Both the position numbers and the translations under genes were made by a program. A model generated the notes under the pieces. It had not been told where the DNA came from, did no database searches, and saw nothing but the letters and a program-made list of their open reading frames with translations. Of a stretch of 64,000 nt of DNA, positions 16,449 to 25,789 are shown in pieces. Origin of the DNA: Chelativorans xinjiangensis (GTDB lineage Bacteria > Pseudomonadota > Alphaproteobacteria > Rhizobiales > Rhizobiaceae). The stretch covers positions 124,001-188,000 of the forward strand of contig NZ_WQNH01000004.1 of the NCBI RefSeq assembly GCF_009812055.1. The letters are read 5' to 3'. Numbering within the stretch: the stretch's first letter is position 1; every line of letters begins with the position of its first letter.

Positions 16449-18230
16449 TTGAGCGGCGAAAGGCGGTATTTTCTCGACGTCAGGAAGTCGGCGCGCGGGG
16501 TCTCGTGGGAGCATCGGCTGGATGCGCGCGGCGAGAACCTGGCGCTCGGCATGGCGCAAAGCCATGGAATGCCGGAGATCGTCGCCCGCGTTCTGGCGGG
16601 GCGCGGCGTGGGCCTTAACGAGGCGGCGTCTTTTCTCGCCCCCTCCATCCGCGACCTCCTGCCCGATCCGGCGTCCCTGACCGATATGGACAAGGCTGCA
16701 GCGCGCATTGCCGAGGCGGCAAGGCGGCGCGAGCGCGTGGCCATCTTCGGCGATTACGACGTCGACGGCGCGGCCTCCTCGGCCATGATGAAGCGCTTCC
16801 TCGCCCATTACGGCGTTGAAGCCGAGATCTACATCCCCGACCGCATCTTCGAAGGCTACGGCCCCAACCCGGCCGCCATGCGCGAGCTTGCCGGGCGCGC
16901 CAGGCTCATCGTCACCGTCGACTGCGGCACCAACAGCGCCGAGGCCATCGCCGCGGCAGAAGAGGCGGGAGCCGACGTCGTGGTGCTGGATCACCACCAG
17001 GTGGGCGGGGCGCTTCCCGATGCGGTAGCCGTCGTCAATCCCAACCGCGAGGACGATCTTTCCGGTCAGGGGCATCTGTGCGCGGCGGGTGTCGTCTTCC
17101 TGACGCTGGTGCGCACGAGCCGCATCCTGCGGGAGAAGCTGCCCGCCACGCCGCCGTTCGACCTGCTCATGCTGCTCGATCTCGTGGCGCTGGCGACCAT
17201 CTGCGACGTGGTGCCGCTCATCGGCGTCAACCGCGCCTTCGTCGTCAAGGGGCTGGCGGCGGCAAGACAGATGCAGACGCCGGGGCTTGCGGCGCTCGCC
17301 CGCCTCGCGCGCATTGGCGAGCCGCTCAACCCCTATCATTTCGGCTTTCTCATCGGCCCGCGCATCAATGCCGGCGGTCGTATCGGCAATGCCGCGCTCG
17401 GCAGCAATCTTCTGGCGACATCGGACCCGGGTGAGGCGGAGACGATCGCCGCCACGCTCGACCGGCTGAATCAGGAGCGCCAGGCGATGGAGGTCGCCAT
17501 GCTGGCCGAGGCGCGCGCCGAGGCCGACGCGGAGCTGGCGGCCGGCGACGGGCCGGCCGTGCTGGTGACGGCGAGCGAAGGCTGGCACGCCGGTATCGTC
17601 GGCCTGATCGCCTCGCGTCTGAAGGACCACGCCCGCCGGCCCACTTTCGCCATCGCCTTCGACGGCAACGGCATGGGCACCGGTTCCGGCCGCTCAATTC
17701 CCGGCTTCGATCTGGGCAAGCTGGTGCGCGAGGCGGTCTCCGAAGGGCTTCTGGTGAAAGGCGGCGGGCACGCCATGGCCGCCGGCATCACCGTCGAGCG
17801 CAAGAATCTCGGGCGCTTGCGCGCGTTCTTCGAGGAAAAGGCGGGATCGGCCGTGACGGCGCTGCGCGCCGCAGAGAGCCTGCGCATCGACGCCGCACTT
17901 TCCGCCGAGGGCGCGACCTTCGCGCTTCTCGACACGCTTGAGGCCGCCGGGCCCTACGGCTCGGGCCATCCCGCGCCGATACTGGCGCTGCCGCGCCACC
18001 GCCTTGCCGATGCCAGCGTTGTCGGCCACGGCCATGTGCGCGCCGATCTGCGCACCCATTCGGGCGCGCGGCTGCAGGCCATCGCCTTCCGTGCCGCCGA
18101 GAGCGAGCTGGGTGAGTTCCTGCTTTCGCGCCGCGGCGCCACGATCCACGTCGCCGGCTCGCTCGCCGCCAATCACTGGAACGGCGCGCGCTCCGTGCAA
18201 TTCCGCATCACCGATGCGGCCAGCGATTGA
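16449..18230 (+). CDS. recJ: single-stranded-DNA-specific exonuclease RecJ
   Basis: 5'-3' exonuclease of recombination and mismatch repair. The 593-residue protein carries the DHH motifs: GDYDVDGAAS at 101-110, VDCGTNSAEA, DHHQVGG at 181-187 and PRINAGGRIGNA. The DHHA1 domain follows (HAGIVGLIASRL, then KGGGHAMAAGITV), with a C-terminal OB-like domain. Translation probably begins at the TTG at 16449, behind GGGAGATAAGGG, because no ATG precedes the conserved SARGVSWEHR stretch. Confidence 0.96.
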   Translation: MSGERRYFLDVRKSARGVSWEHRLDARGENLALGMAQSHGMPEIVARVLAGRGVGLNEAASFLAPSIRDLLPDPASLTDMDKAAARIAEAARRRERVAIFGDYDVDGAASSAMMKRFLAHYGVEAEIYIPDRIFEGYGPNPAAMRELAGRARLIVTVDCGTNSAEAIAAAEEAGADVVVLDHHQVGGALPDAVAVVNPNREDDLSGQGHLCAAGVVFLTLVRTSRILREKLPATPPFDLLMLLDLVALATICDVVPLIGVNRAFVVKGLAAARQMQTPGLAALARLARIGEPLNPYHFGFLIGPRINAGGRIGNAALGSNLLATSDPGEAETIAATLDRLNQERQAMEVAMLAEARAEADAELAAGDGPAVLVTASEGWHAGIVGLIASRLKDHARRPTFAIAFDGNGMGTGSGRSIPGFDLGKLVREAVSEGLLVKGGGHAMAAGITVERKNLGRLRAFFEEKAGSAVTALRAAESLRIDAALSAEGATFALLDTLEAAGPYGSGHPAPILALPRHRLADASVVGHGHVRADLRTHSGARLQAIAFRAAESELGEFLLSRRGATIHVAGSLAANHWNGARSVQFRITDAASD

Positions 18231-18235
18231 TTTCA

Positions 18236-18281
18236 GAGCAATTCCAGGAAAAGTGAAAACCGGTTTCCCGTACGATGAACT
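18236..18281. repeat. truncated mosaic repeat (RIME-like), copy 2
   Basis: AGAGCAATTCCAGGAAAAGTG, ACCGGTTTCCCG and GATGAACTGGCCTA are present, but the middle palindrome seen at 30516-30621 is missing. It fills the spacer between convergent recJ and the patatin gene. Confidence 0.65.
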
Positions 18282-18284
18282 GGC

Positions 18285-19268
18285 CTAGGCAAGCACGCTC
18301 AAGACCCGTTGCAGCTCCGGAAGCTGCGCCTTCGTTGCGTCATATCCCAGCTTGATGGCCTCGTCCGCGCGGTAGAACTCGGTAAGCCCGATATGGCCGA
18401 GCTTCGGCTGCAGCGACATGTCGGGCGGGTCGCCGGCCATGCGGGCCCGCGAGATGCGGTCCTGGATGATATTGAACGCCTCGACCATGACGCCGGTGAT
18501 CCCCAGGCGCGACTCGCGCTGGCGCGGCCCCTTGTCCACCAGCAGCGGCGTCTTCCTGACGTTCAGCTGCTTGTCTTCCATATCCGGCAGGTCGGCCGAA
18601 TGCTTGATGACCGCGGCGCGGCCGAAAAGGTCGTAGTGCAGGTTGACAGCCACCACCAGCGGCTGCTCGTACGCGCGGCATACGGACACCGGCACCGGGT
18701 TCACCAGCGCGCCGTCGACCAGAACGCGGCCGTTGCAGACCACCGGCTCGAACACGCCGGGCAGTGCGTAGGAGGCGCGCATGGCGGTGATCAGCGAGCC
18801 GTTGGACAGCCACACCTCGTGGCCGGTGCGGATTTCCGCGGCCACGCACACGAAGGGGTTTGCCAATTCGGTGAAGGTCACGTCCTTCAGGTGCTCTTCC
18901 ATGCGGCTGGTCAGCTTCATGCCGCCGAACAGGCCGCTGCCGCCGAAACTGAGGTCGAGCAGGCCGAAGATGCGCCGGCGCGTCAGGGAACGGGCGAACT
19001 CCTCCAGCTCGTCCAGCTTGCCGGCCAGATAGCAGCCGCCGACAAGCGCGCCGATGGAGGTGCCGGCGATCATGCCGATGGGGATGGCCGCCTCGTCCAG
19101 CGCCCTCAAGACGCCGATATGGGCCCAGCCGCGCGCCGCACCCCCGCCCAGCGCGAGCGCGATCGACGGCAGCTTCTCGGGCTGCGGCACGGGCGTCGAA
19201 GCAAGCGGCGGAGGCGCGGCCGGCTCCAGCCCTTCCTGCTTCGCGCGATGCTGTATGCGATCGAGCAT
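18285..19268 (-). CDS. patatin-like phospholipase (RssA/NTE type)
   Basis: A bacterial patatin domain with the oxyanion loop GGGAARG and a Ser-Asp dyad: Ser71 in GTSIG and Asp185 in VDGALVN (numbered from the ATG at 19268, which has GGAGATGACG ahead; a second ATG at 19274 is closer to the Shine-Dalgarno sequence than is usual). About 327 residues, no signal peptide, so a cytosolic or membrane-associated acyl hydrolase. The first 34 residues are Pro/Ala-rich. Substrate unknown. Confidence 0.9.
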   Translation of the reverse strand: MLDRIQHRAKQEGLEPAAPPPLASTPVPQPEKLPSIALALGGGAARGWAHIGVLRALDEAAIPIGMIAGTSIGALVGGCYLAGKLDELEEFARSLTRRRIFGLLDLSFGGSGLFGGMKLTSRMEEHLKDVTFTELANPFVCVAAEIRTGHEVWLSNGSLITAMRASYALPGVFEPVVCNGRVLVDGALVNPVPVSVCRAYEQPLVVAVNLHYDLFGRAAVIKHSADLPDMEDKQLNVRKTPLLVDKGPRQRESRLGITGVMVEAFNIIQDRISRARMAGDPPDMSLQPKLGHIGLTEFYRADEAIKLGYDATKAQLPELQRVLSVLA

Positions 19269-19373
19269 CGTCATCTCCTCGTCCCGGCCCCATTCTGGCG
19301 CAGGGTCGTATCTAATTTATGAATATGAGCACGGCTGCGATTCGAAGCCACCCCGCAAGTTGGATGAGTAGCA

Positions 19374-19787
19374 TCAACTTTTTGCTACGAGGACGGGATG
19401 ACCGCGATCGAGACTCACATTCCTGTAGAAGCAGGAACGCCGTCCCGTGTGACAAGTTGCACCGTCGCCGGCGACCCGCACGATGAGATGCACGGCGTCC
19501 TGGTCGCAATCGGTGCTTACACTTTCGACGTACTGGACGTTGCCCGACGTCTCGCCCTTCTTCCACAAAGTGCGGCGCGAGCGCGACCAGTAGTGGGCAA
19601 TGCCGGTCTTAAGCGTTTTGGAGAGTGCCTCGGCATTCATATGCGCGACCATGAGCAGCCCGCCGTCGCCGGCATCGGTGACGACGGCCGTTATCAGCCC
19701 ATCGGCATCGAAGCGCGGCGTGAACGCCGCGCCTTCTTCGAGTTCACCTTTGTCGGAGGAGGGTGGTGAAAAAGTGATTCCCGGCAT
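19374..19787 (-). CDS. hisI: phosphoribosyl-AMP cyclohydrolase
   Basis: Third step of histidine synthesis, opening the adenine ring of phosphoribosyl-AMP. A 137-residue monofunctional HisI without the HisE domain. [27 protein letters not shown] and [11 protein letters not shown] provide the conserved zinc cysteines and magnesium-binding aspartates. It starts 3 bp after folE on the same strand; both are cyclohydrolases of related chemistry and are probably co-transcribed. Confidence 0.96.
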   Translation of the reverse strand: MPGITFSPPSSDKGELEEGAAFTPRFDADGLITAVVTDAGDGGLLMVAHMNAEALSKTLKTGIAHYWSRSRRTLWKKGETSGNVQYVESVSTDCDQDAVHLIVRVAGDGATCHTGRRSCFYRNVSLDRGHPVLVAKS

Positions 19788-19790
19788 GGA

Positions 19791-20456
19791 TCAGCCGTTC
19801 CGGCTGTCGCGGACCATCGTGACGAACCGCACCTGCTCTTCCGGCTTTTCCTTGAAGACGCCGGTAAAGGTGGAGGTGAGTGTCGTCGAGCCCTGCTTCT
19901 GGATGCCGCGCATGGACATGCACATGTGCTCCGCCTCGATCATCACGGCCACGCCGCGCGGCTTGAGCACATCCTGGATCGCCGCGGCGATCTGCGCCGT
20001 CATGGCCTCCTGCGTCTGCAGGCGGCGGGCGTAGATGTCGACCACGCGGGCGATCTTCGACAGGCCGACGACCTTGCCCTTGGGCAGGTAGGCGACATGG
20101 GCCTTGCCGATGATCGGCACCATGTGGTGCTCGCAATGGGAGTGGAAGGAGATATCCTTCAAGAGCACCATGTCGTCGAAGCCGGCAACCTCCTCGAAGG
20201 TGCGGCCGAGTTCCTCGGCGGGAGACCGGTCATAGCCGGAGAACAGCTCCTGATAGGCCTTCACCACGCGCTCGGGCGTCTCCTTCAGCCCCTCGCGTTC
20301 GGGGTCGTCGCCCGCCCAGCGCAAAAGCGTGCGCACGGCGGCCTCCGCCTCCTCGCGGCTCGGCCGGTCGGTGACCGGCTTGTCCAGATAGTGCTCCGCG
20401 GCCTGCTCGGCGTCCGATTCGGGACGGGGCGGGAAGCTTTTGATAATTGCGTCCAT
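19791..20456 (-). CDS. folE: GTP cyclohydrolase I
   Basis: Converts GTP to dihydroneopterin triphosphate, the first step of folate synthesis. 221 residues from the ATG at 20456; an upstream frame to 20540 lacks similarity. Zinc ligands Cys108 and His111 (HCEHHMVP) and Cys179 (EHMCMSMRG) are present, as are [20 protein letters not shown] and [10 protein letters not shown]. Upstream GGGAGA lies 11 bp from the start. Confidence 0.97.
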   Translation of the reverse strand: MDAIIKSFPPRPESDAEQAAEHYLDKPVTDRPSREEAEAAVRTLLRWAGDDPEREGLKETPERVVKAYQELFSGYDRSPAEELGRTFEEVAGFDDMVLLKDISFHSHCEHHMVPIIGKAHVAYLPKGKVVGLSKIARVVDIYARRLQTQEAMTAQIAAAIQDVLKPRGVAVMIEAEHMCMSMRGIQKQGSTTLTSTFTGVFKEKPEEQVRFVTMVRDSRNG

Positions 20457-20613
20457 GACGAGGCGTCTCCCGTAGCCCCTGTCGCGCAGGGACGAGTTGA
20501 ACGGTTCACAGCCTTCGCGGGTTTTCTGGGAACTGTACACAGTCCCGCCCGAAAGCGGCTCGCGGCACCGGTGGGCCAGGCATCTTCACCCTTTCAGGCG
20601 TCTTCACCCCTTC

Positions 20614-20643
20614 TTGCCCTCAACCGGATACGATCATTATATA
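20614..20643 (+). promoter_or_regulatory. candidate promoter for the iscU-like/yidD pair
   Basis: TTGCCC (20614-20619) and TATATA (20638-20643) are 18 bp apart in the divergent spacer between folE and the scaffold gene. A transcript starting near 20650 would have a leader of about 65 nt. Confidence 0.4.
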
Positions 20644-20715
20644 GTTTGTTCGGGCGCGAATGAAAGGCATATGCGCGACAAGCCATGCCTGGTCTGCGCC
20701 CTCAGGCGGAAATTC

Positions 20716-21162
20716 ATGATCGACGACGTCTATAACGCGAAAATTCTTGGCTTTGCCGGCAATATCGGCCGTATCGGCCGTTTGGCGGAGCCGGATGCAA
20801 GCGCCACCGCCCATTCGAGGCTCTGCGGCTCCACGGTGACGGTCGACCTGAAGATGGCCGACGGCGTGGTGAGCGACTTCGCCCATGAGGTGCGCGCCTG
20901 CGCGCTCGGCCAGGCATCCTCCTCGATCATGGCGCAGAACGTCGTCGGCGCCAGCGCCGAGGAGCTGAGGGCCGTGCGCGAGACCATGCGGCGCATGCTG
21001 AAGGAGAACGGCTCGCCGCCCGACGGCCGCTTCGCCGACCTCAAATATCTGGAGCCCGTGCGCGACTACAAGGCCCGCCACGCCTCCACCATGCTGACCT
21101 TCGACGCGGTGGTCGACTGCATAGACCAGATCGAGAAGAAGCGAGCGGAGAAGGCCGCGTAG
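20716..21162 (+). CDS. IscU/NifU-like iron-sulfur scaffold protein
   Basis: 148 residues from the ATG at 20716 (MIDDVYNAKILGFAGNIGRI). The three scaffold cysteines are visible: Cys37 (RLCGSTV), Cys62 (RACALGQASSS) and Cys135 (VVDCIDQ). The spacing differs from classical IscU, and it belongs to the shorter NifU_N-like group common in rhizobia, which lack a full isc operon. No isc or suf genes lie nearby, so its partner is unknown. yidD begins 2 bp after the stop. The open frame upstream to 20497 is spurious. Confidence 0.85.
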   Translation: MIDDVYNAKILGFAGNIGRIGRLAEPDASATAHSRLCGSTVTVDLKMADGVVSDFAHEVRACALGQASSSIMAQNVVGASAEELRAVRETMRRMLKENGSPPDGRFADLKYLEPVRDYKARHASTMLTFDAVVDCIDQIEKKRAEKAA

Positions 21163-21164
21163 CG

Positions 21165-21509
21165 TTGACTGCGCCACCTGCAAGACTGTCCCGCAACTGG
21201 AAAGGCCATTGGCCGAAAACGCCCGGGCGCGTGTTCGGCACGGCTCTCGTGCGCTTTTACCAGCTCACCCTGTCGGGTTTCGTCGGCAATTCCTGCCGCC
21301 ATTTTCCCACCTGCTCGGAATACGCCTATGAGGCGATCGCCCGCCACGGGCTTTGGTCCGGCGGCTGGATGGGGCTTTTTCGCTTCATGCGTTGCGGGCC
21401 AGGCGGCACCCACGGGATCGATCCTGTGCCCGAGGCGCTGGAAGCGGATTTGCGCTGGTACACGCCGTGGCGCTTCTGGCGCGTGTCGGCAAGGCCGCGG
21501 AGCGATTGA
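21165..21509 (+). CDS. yidD: membrane protein insertion efficiency factor YidD
   Basis: 114 residues. FYQLTLSGFVGNSCRHFPTC, SEYAYEAIARHG and RCGPGGTHGIDPVP are diagnostic of YidD, a small amphipathic protein at the inner membrane that assists YidC. In many bacteria it sits in the rpmH-rnpA-yidC cluster; here it follows an IscU-like gene. The only suitable start is the TTG at 21165, two bases after the preceding stop, which implies translational coupling. Confidence 0.93.
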   Translation: MTAPPARLSRNWKGHWPKTPGRVFGTALVRFYQLTLSGFVGNSCRHFPTCSEYAYEAIARHGLWSGGWMGLFRFMRCGPGGTHGIDPVPEALEADLRWYTPWRFWRVSARPRSD

Positions 21510-21614
21510 CGCTCGATACCCGGTTAAACGACCATCTTCTTCTTGTTCCGCCCGCCTGCTGCTGGCAAGTTACGACTCGTTGAGTTCAGCAGCTTAGGAG
21601 AGGGATTGACCGAG

Positions 21615-21791
21615 ATGGCTCATAAGTTCGAAATTTATAAGGACAAGGCCGGCGAATTTCGCGTGCGCTTCAAATACAACAGCGAGGTGATTTTCGCGAC
21701 GGAAGGATACACCTCCAAGGCGAGCGCGCAGAACGCGATCGACTCGATCAAGAAAAACGGGCCGAACGCACCGACCGAGGACAACAGCTAG
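21615..21791 (+). CDS. YegP/DUF1508 family protein
   Basis: 58 residues (MAHKFEIYKDKAGEFRVRFK and onward). One DUF1508 repeat, with the EIYKDKAGEFRVRFKYNSE and TEGYTSKASAQNAIDSI segments that define the fold. The function is unknown. Upstream AGGAGAGGG lies about 12 bp from the ATG. A strong hairpin follows the gene. Confidence 0.88.
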   Translation: MAHKFEIYKDKAGEFRVRFKYNSEVIFATEGYTSKASAQNAIDSIKKNGPNAPTEDNS

Positions 21792-21828
21792 GCCCTTCGG
21801 GTTTCCACCCTGAATTCCAAAGCATCGG

Positions 21829-21864
21829 GAGCCGGCGCAGCGTAGCCTTTACGTGCGCCGGCTC
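21829..21864 (+). terminator. hairpin after the DUF1508 gene
   Basis: GAGCCGGCGCA (21829-21839) pairs perfectly with TGCGCCGGCTC (21854-21864) around a 14-nt loop. It lies between the DUF1508 gene and thrS; no T-run follows, so it may be Rho-dependent or a stabilising structure. Confidence 0.5.
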
Positions 21865-21978
21865 TGCCATTATGTAGCGCGCGTGCCTGCGGCATGCCGA
21901 GCATGCTTGCTTGCCATCGCCGACCATAGACCACACCACCCGCGCTCGTATGCGGGACTGGATAGAAAGGACATGAAC

Positions 21979-23946
21979 ATGGCTCACGCCATTCCCCTTG
22001 TTTTTCCCGATGGTTCATCACGAGAATACGACGCCGCTATCACCGGCGCCGAGCTTGCCGAATCGATCTCCAGATCGCTGGCCAAGAAGGCGGTCGCCTA
22101 CGCGCTCGATGGCGCGTTGCGCGATCTGGCCGACCCGGTGGGGCAGGGCGGGCGGATCGAGATCGTCACCCGCGACGACCCGCGCGCGCTGGAGCTTATC
22201 CGCCACGACGCCGCCCATGTGATGGCCGAGGCCGTGCAGGAACTCTATCCCGGCACGCAGGTCACCATCGGCCCGGTGATCGAGAACGGCTTCTACTACG
22301 ATTTCGCCCGCAACGAGCCCTTCACGCCGGATGATCTGCCGGCGATCGAGAAGAAGATGCGCGAGATCATCGCCCGCAACGAACCTTTCACCAAGGAGGT
22401 CTGGTCGCGGGAGAAGGCGAAAGAGGTCTTCCGCGACAAGGGGGAGATGTACAAGGTCGAGCTCATCGACGCGATCCCCGAGGGCGAGGACCTGAAGATC
22501 TACGCTCAAGGAGCATGGTTCGACCTGTGCCGCGGCCCGCACATGGCCTCGACCGGGCAGATCGGCAATGCCTTCAAGCTGATGAAGGTGGCGGGCGCCT
22601 ATTGGCGCGGCGATTCCGACAACGCCATGCTCACCCGTATCTACGGCACGGCCTGGGCTACCCAGGAGCAGCTCGACCAGTATCTCACCATGCTGGAGGA
22701 GGCGGAAAAGCGCGACCACCGCCGGCTTGGCCGCGAGATGGACCTGTTCCACTTCCAGGAGGAGGGACCGGGCGTCGTCTTCTGGCATTCGAAGGGCTGG
22801 CGCATGTTCCAGAACCTGGTCTCCTATATGCGCCGCCGGCTCGATGGCACCTATGAGGAGGTCAACGCGCCGCAGGTGCTCGACCATTCGCTCTGGCAGA
22901 CCTCGGGCCACTGGGGCTGGTACAAGGAGAACATGTTCAAGGTCGAGTGCGCCGATGAAGAAGCGGAGGACAAGCGCGTCTTCGCGCTGAAGCCCATGAA
23001 CTGCCCGGGCCACGTGCAGATATTCAAGCACGGCCTCAAGTCCTACCGCGACCTGCCGATCCGCCTTGCCGAGTTCGGTACCGTGCACCGCTACGAGCCG
23101 TCCGGCGCGCTGCACGGGCTGATGCGTGTGCGCGGCTTCACCCAGGACGACGCGCACATCTTCTGCACGGAAGAGCAGCTTGCCGAGGAGTGCCTGAAGA
23201 TCAACGACCTGATCCTCTCGGCCTACGCCGATTTCGGCTTCGAGGAGATCAGGGTTTTCCTGTCCACCCGGCCGGAGAAGCGGGTTGGCTCCGACGCGCT
23301 GTGGGACCACGCCGAGGAGATCATGACCGGCGTTCTGGAAAAGATCCAGCGCTCCGACAACCGCATCACGACGGGTATCAATCCCGGCGACGGCGCCTTC
23401 TACGGCCCGAAGTTCGACTATTACCTGAAGGATGCCATCGGCCGCGAATGGCAGTGCGGCACCACGCAGCTCGACTTCAACCTGCCGGAGCGTTTCGGTG
23501 CCTTCTACATTGATTCCGATTCGGAGAAGAAGCAGCCGGTGATGATCCACCGCGCCATCTGCGGCTCGATGGAGCGTTTCCTGGGCATCCTCATCGAGAA
23601 TTTCGCCGGCCATTTCCCGCTCTGGTTCGCGCCGCTGCAGGTGGTCGTCGCCACCATCACCTCGGACGCCGACGACTATGCCCAGCAGGTGGCGCGCCGG
23701 CTCAAAGGCGTTGGGCTCGTCGTGGAAACGGACCTGCGCAACGAGAAGATCAACTACAAGGTGCGCGAACACTCGCTCGCCAAGGTGCCGGTCATCCTCG
23801 TCTGCGGCAAGCGCGAGGCGGAGGAGGGCACGGTGAACGTCCGCCGGCTGGGCAGCCGCGACCAGACCTCGCTGCCGCTGGGCGAGGCCGTCGCCAGCCT
23901 CGCCGAGGAGGCGACGCCGCCGGATATCCGTCGCGCGAAGAGCTGA
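21979..23946 (+). CDS. thrS: threonyl-tRNA synthetase
   Basis: Class II synthetase of 655 residues charging tRNA-Thr. TGS domain at the N-terminus ([15 protein letters not shown]), the editing domain with [10 protein letters not shown], the catalytic core with the zinc ligand Cys342 in NCPGH, motif 2 ([11 protein letters not shown]), motif 3 near [10 protein letters not shown] and the anticodon-binding domain at the end. AAAGG lies 8 bp ahead of the ATG at 21979; an ATG at 21973 is too close to it. No T-box leader is seen, as expected in this class. Confidence 0.97.
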   Translation: MAHAIPLVFPDGSSREYDAAITGAELAESISRSLAKKAVAYALDGALRDLADPVGQGGRIEIVTRDDPRALELIRHDAAHVMAEAVQELYPGTQVTIGPVIENGFYYDFARNEPFTPDDLPAIEKKMREIIARNEPFTKEVWSREKAKEVFRDKGEMYKVELIDAIPEGEDLKIYAQGAWFDLCRGPHMASTGQIGNAFKLMKVAGAYWRGDSDNAMLTRIYGTAWATQEQLDQYLTMLEEAEKRDHRRLGREMDLFHFQEEGPGVVFWHSKGWRMFQNLVSYMRRRLDGTYEEVNAPQVLDHSLWQTSGHWGWYKENMFKVECADEEAEDKRVFALKPMNCPGHVQIFKHGLKSYRDLPIRLAEFGTVHRYEPSGALHGLMRVRGFTQDDAHIFCTEEQLAEECLKINDLILSAYADFGFEEIRVFLSTRPEKRVGSDALWDHAEEIMTGVLEKIQRSDNRITTGINPGDGAFYGPKFDYYLKDAIGREWQCGTTQLDFNLPERFGAFYIDSDSEKKQPVMIHRAICGSMERFLGILIENFAGHFPLWFAPLQVVVATITSDADDYAQQVARRLKGVGLVVETDLRNEKINYKVREHSLAKVPVILVCGKREAEEGTVNVRRLGSRDQTSLPLGEAVASLAEEATPPDIRRAKS

Positions 23947-23968
23947 ACCGATGGCCGCTGCGCGATTA

Positions 23969-24133
23969 GAGCATGATCCCGAAAAGTGGGTACCGGTTTT
24001 CGGATAAGATCATGCTAAAACAAAGAGATAGATCGTGATGCCGATTCCACGAAGAGGCATCACGATCTAGAGCAATTCCAGAAAAAGGGTCGGATCGGAT
24101 CATCGTTTCACGGAATGGATGATCCGATCTAGC
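23969..24133. repeat. two mosaic repeat units in tandem (RIME-like), copy 3
   Basis: Unit one has AGCATGATCCCGAAAAGTGG, ACCGGTTTTCGG, GATCATGCT and a hairpin of ATCGTGATGCC with GGCATCACGAT. Unit two has AGAGCAATTCCAGAAAAAGG and the hairpin GGATCGGATCAT/ATGATCCGATC. They occupy the whole spacer between convergent thrS and the next gene. Confidence 0.8.
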
Positions 24134-24141
24134 GTGGCGGC

Positions 24142-25101
24142 CTATTCCGTAACTTTGCTCACCTGCTCCACCAGGTCGTCGGGCAAAAGCTCGACGTCCT
24201 GGTTGCGGCCGGGCGTCACGGTGAAATCGCGCTGGTAGATGCGGTCGCGGTTTTTCGCCACGATCGTATATTCGCCCTCCGCCAGCACCATGGAGGCGAA
24301 GGCGCCGACGGTCTCGGCGACGATTTCGCCGGTCTCCGAGAGGATGGACCACGCCGTGTCGGCGATCGCCTCGCCGCCCGGCTCGCGCACCAGCTTCATG
24401 GTAAGCTGCGCGGCGCGGTGCTCCACCGTCGCCTCCGTCAGTTCGCCTGCCTCCACGCGGATGTCGGCACGGATGACCGCATTGATGGCGCCGTAGTTGG
24501 AGACGATGTGATAGGTGCCGGCGTTGAGCCGCACCACGGCGTTCGGCTGCACATTGGGCACGATGAGCGAGCGCTCGCCCGTCGCGTTCGGCTCGTGCTC
24601 ATAGACGGAGAAGCGCAGCTTCTTGGGCGGAATGCGCACCCCGCCGGAAAGCACCGCGTCGAGCTTCAACCCGCCCGCGTCGAGCACCAGACGCTCGCTT
24701 TTCGGCGCGTCGCCGACGGTGATGCGCTTCGTCGCGCCGGCGCGGCCGTAGGCGGCGTGTACGAGATAGCCGCCGGGCGGCAGCATGAAGGTGCTCGTCC
24801 CTCCCTGGGCGGTCGCCACCAGCGGCAGCGTGCCGTCCTGTCCCGGCTCCGGCGAGAACACGCGCCAGACGAGGCCGCGCGGAATGTCTTCGGTCCCCTC
24901 CGTCAATTGCGCCGAAACGGTCACTTCTCCGGTCTCGGCCAGCGCCAGCGGCCCTGTTCTTTGCGGCGCCGCGTATTCGCTCAGGCCCGGCACGCGCATA
25001 TCCTCCACGGGAAATGCGTCGTCCTGGGCGACGGCGTCGGCCGCCGACCCGGCAAAAGCTGCTGCAACAATTGTGATGAATCGCCCGGCAAAAACCCTCA
25101 T
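24142..25101 (-). CDS. exported protein with three internal repeats, function unknown
   Basis: 319 residues from the ATG at 25101. A Sec signal peptide (FITIVAAAFAGSAADAVAQ) is probably cut after AVA. The mature protein has three similar blocks of about 65-75 residues (near 78-150, 162-238 and 249-309), each with a W/R-x-V-F or W-S-I start, an L-x-x-G-x-Y-x-V core (LPPGGYLVHAAYGRAG, LNAGTYHIVSNYGA, LAEGEYTIVAKNRD) and a following charged strand. This looks like three tandem beta-sandwich domains in the periplasm. I recognise no named family or catalytic residues. Confidence 0.75.
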   Translation of the reverse strand: MRVFAGRFITIVAAAFAGSAADAVAQDDAFPVEDMRVPGLSEYAAPQRTGPLALAETGEVTVSAQLTEGTEDIPRGLVWRVFSPEPGQDGTLPLVATAQGGTSTFMLPPGGYLVHAAYGRAGATKRITVGDAPKSERLVLDAGGLKLDAVLSGGVRIPPKKLRFSVYEHEPNATGERSLIVPNVQPNAVVRLNAGTYHIVSNYGAINAVIRADIRVEAGELTEATVEHRAAQLTMKLVREPGGEAIADTAWSILSETGEIVAETVGAFASMVLAEGEYTIVAKNRDRIYQRDFTVTPGRNQDVELLPDDLVEQVSKVTE

Positions 25102-25199
25102 GACTTGCTTTGAAGCCCAACGCGGTGGCAATTTCAAGGCTCCGGTGCCAATGTGCCCGCTGCTTCCGCCGCGTCCCCACCCAAAAAGGAGCCTCACTT

Positions 25200-25784
25200 T
25201 TGAACCAGCAGGTCATCGACTTCATGCTCGCCCGCCGTTCCCCGCCCATTCACGAGCTTGCCGGCCCGGCGCCCTCCGACGGCGAGGTGGAGACAATGCT
25301 CAAGGTCGCCACGCGGGTTCCCGACCACGGGATGCTCACGCCCTGGCGCTTCATCCTCTATCGCGGCGAGGCGCGCGAAAGGGTAGGGCAGATGCTGGCA
25401 AACCTGGCGGAGGCGCGCGAAGGACCGCTGAACGAGGCACGGCGCACGCAGGAGCTGACGCGCTTTTCCCGCGCGCCGCTGGTGATCGGCGTCATCTCCA
25501 GCCCCAGGGAGAGCCCCAAGATCCCCGAGTGGGAGATGTTCCTGTCCGGCGGCATGGCGGCCATGAACCTCATCCATGCGGCCGGCGCGCTCGGCTATCA
25601 CGCCAACATGATCACCAACTGGTATTCCAACGTCGAGGACGGCCGCCGCATCCTCGGCCTCAGCCCCCATGAGCGCGTTGTGGGCTTCGTCCATATCGGC
25701 CGCCATCCCGGCGGCACGCCGGACCGGCCGCGCCCCGATGTCACCGGGCTCGTCGGCGACTATGCCGGTCCCTTTGAAGGCTGA
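25200..25784 (+). CDS. nitroreductase family protein
   Basis: 194 residues. FMN-binding nitroreductase fold of the YdjA-like type: LARRSPPIHELAGPAPSDGE, VPDHGMLTPWRF and SGGMAAMNLIHAAGALGYHA. Such enzymes reduce nitro, quinone or enone substrates with NAD(P)H; the physiological substrate is unknown. The start is the TTG at 25200 with AGGAG 8 bp upstream. The flavin reductase-like gene follows after 5 bp, so they probably form one transcript. Confidence 0.9.
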   Translation: MNQQVIDFMLARRSPPIHELAGPAPSDGEVETMLKVATRVPDHGMLTPWRFILYRGEARERVGQMLANLAEAREGPLNEARRTQELTRFSRAPLVIGVISSPRESPKIPEWEMFLSGGMAAMNLIHAAGALGYHANMITNWYSNVEDGRRILGLSPHERVVGFVHIGRHPGGTPDRPRPDVTGLVGDYAGPFEG

Positions 25785-25789
25785 AGACC

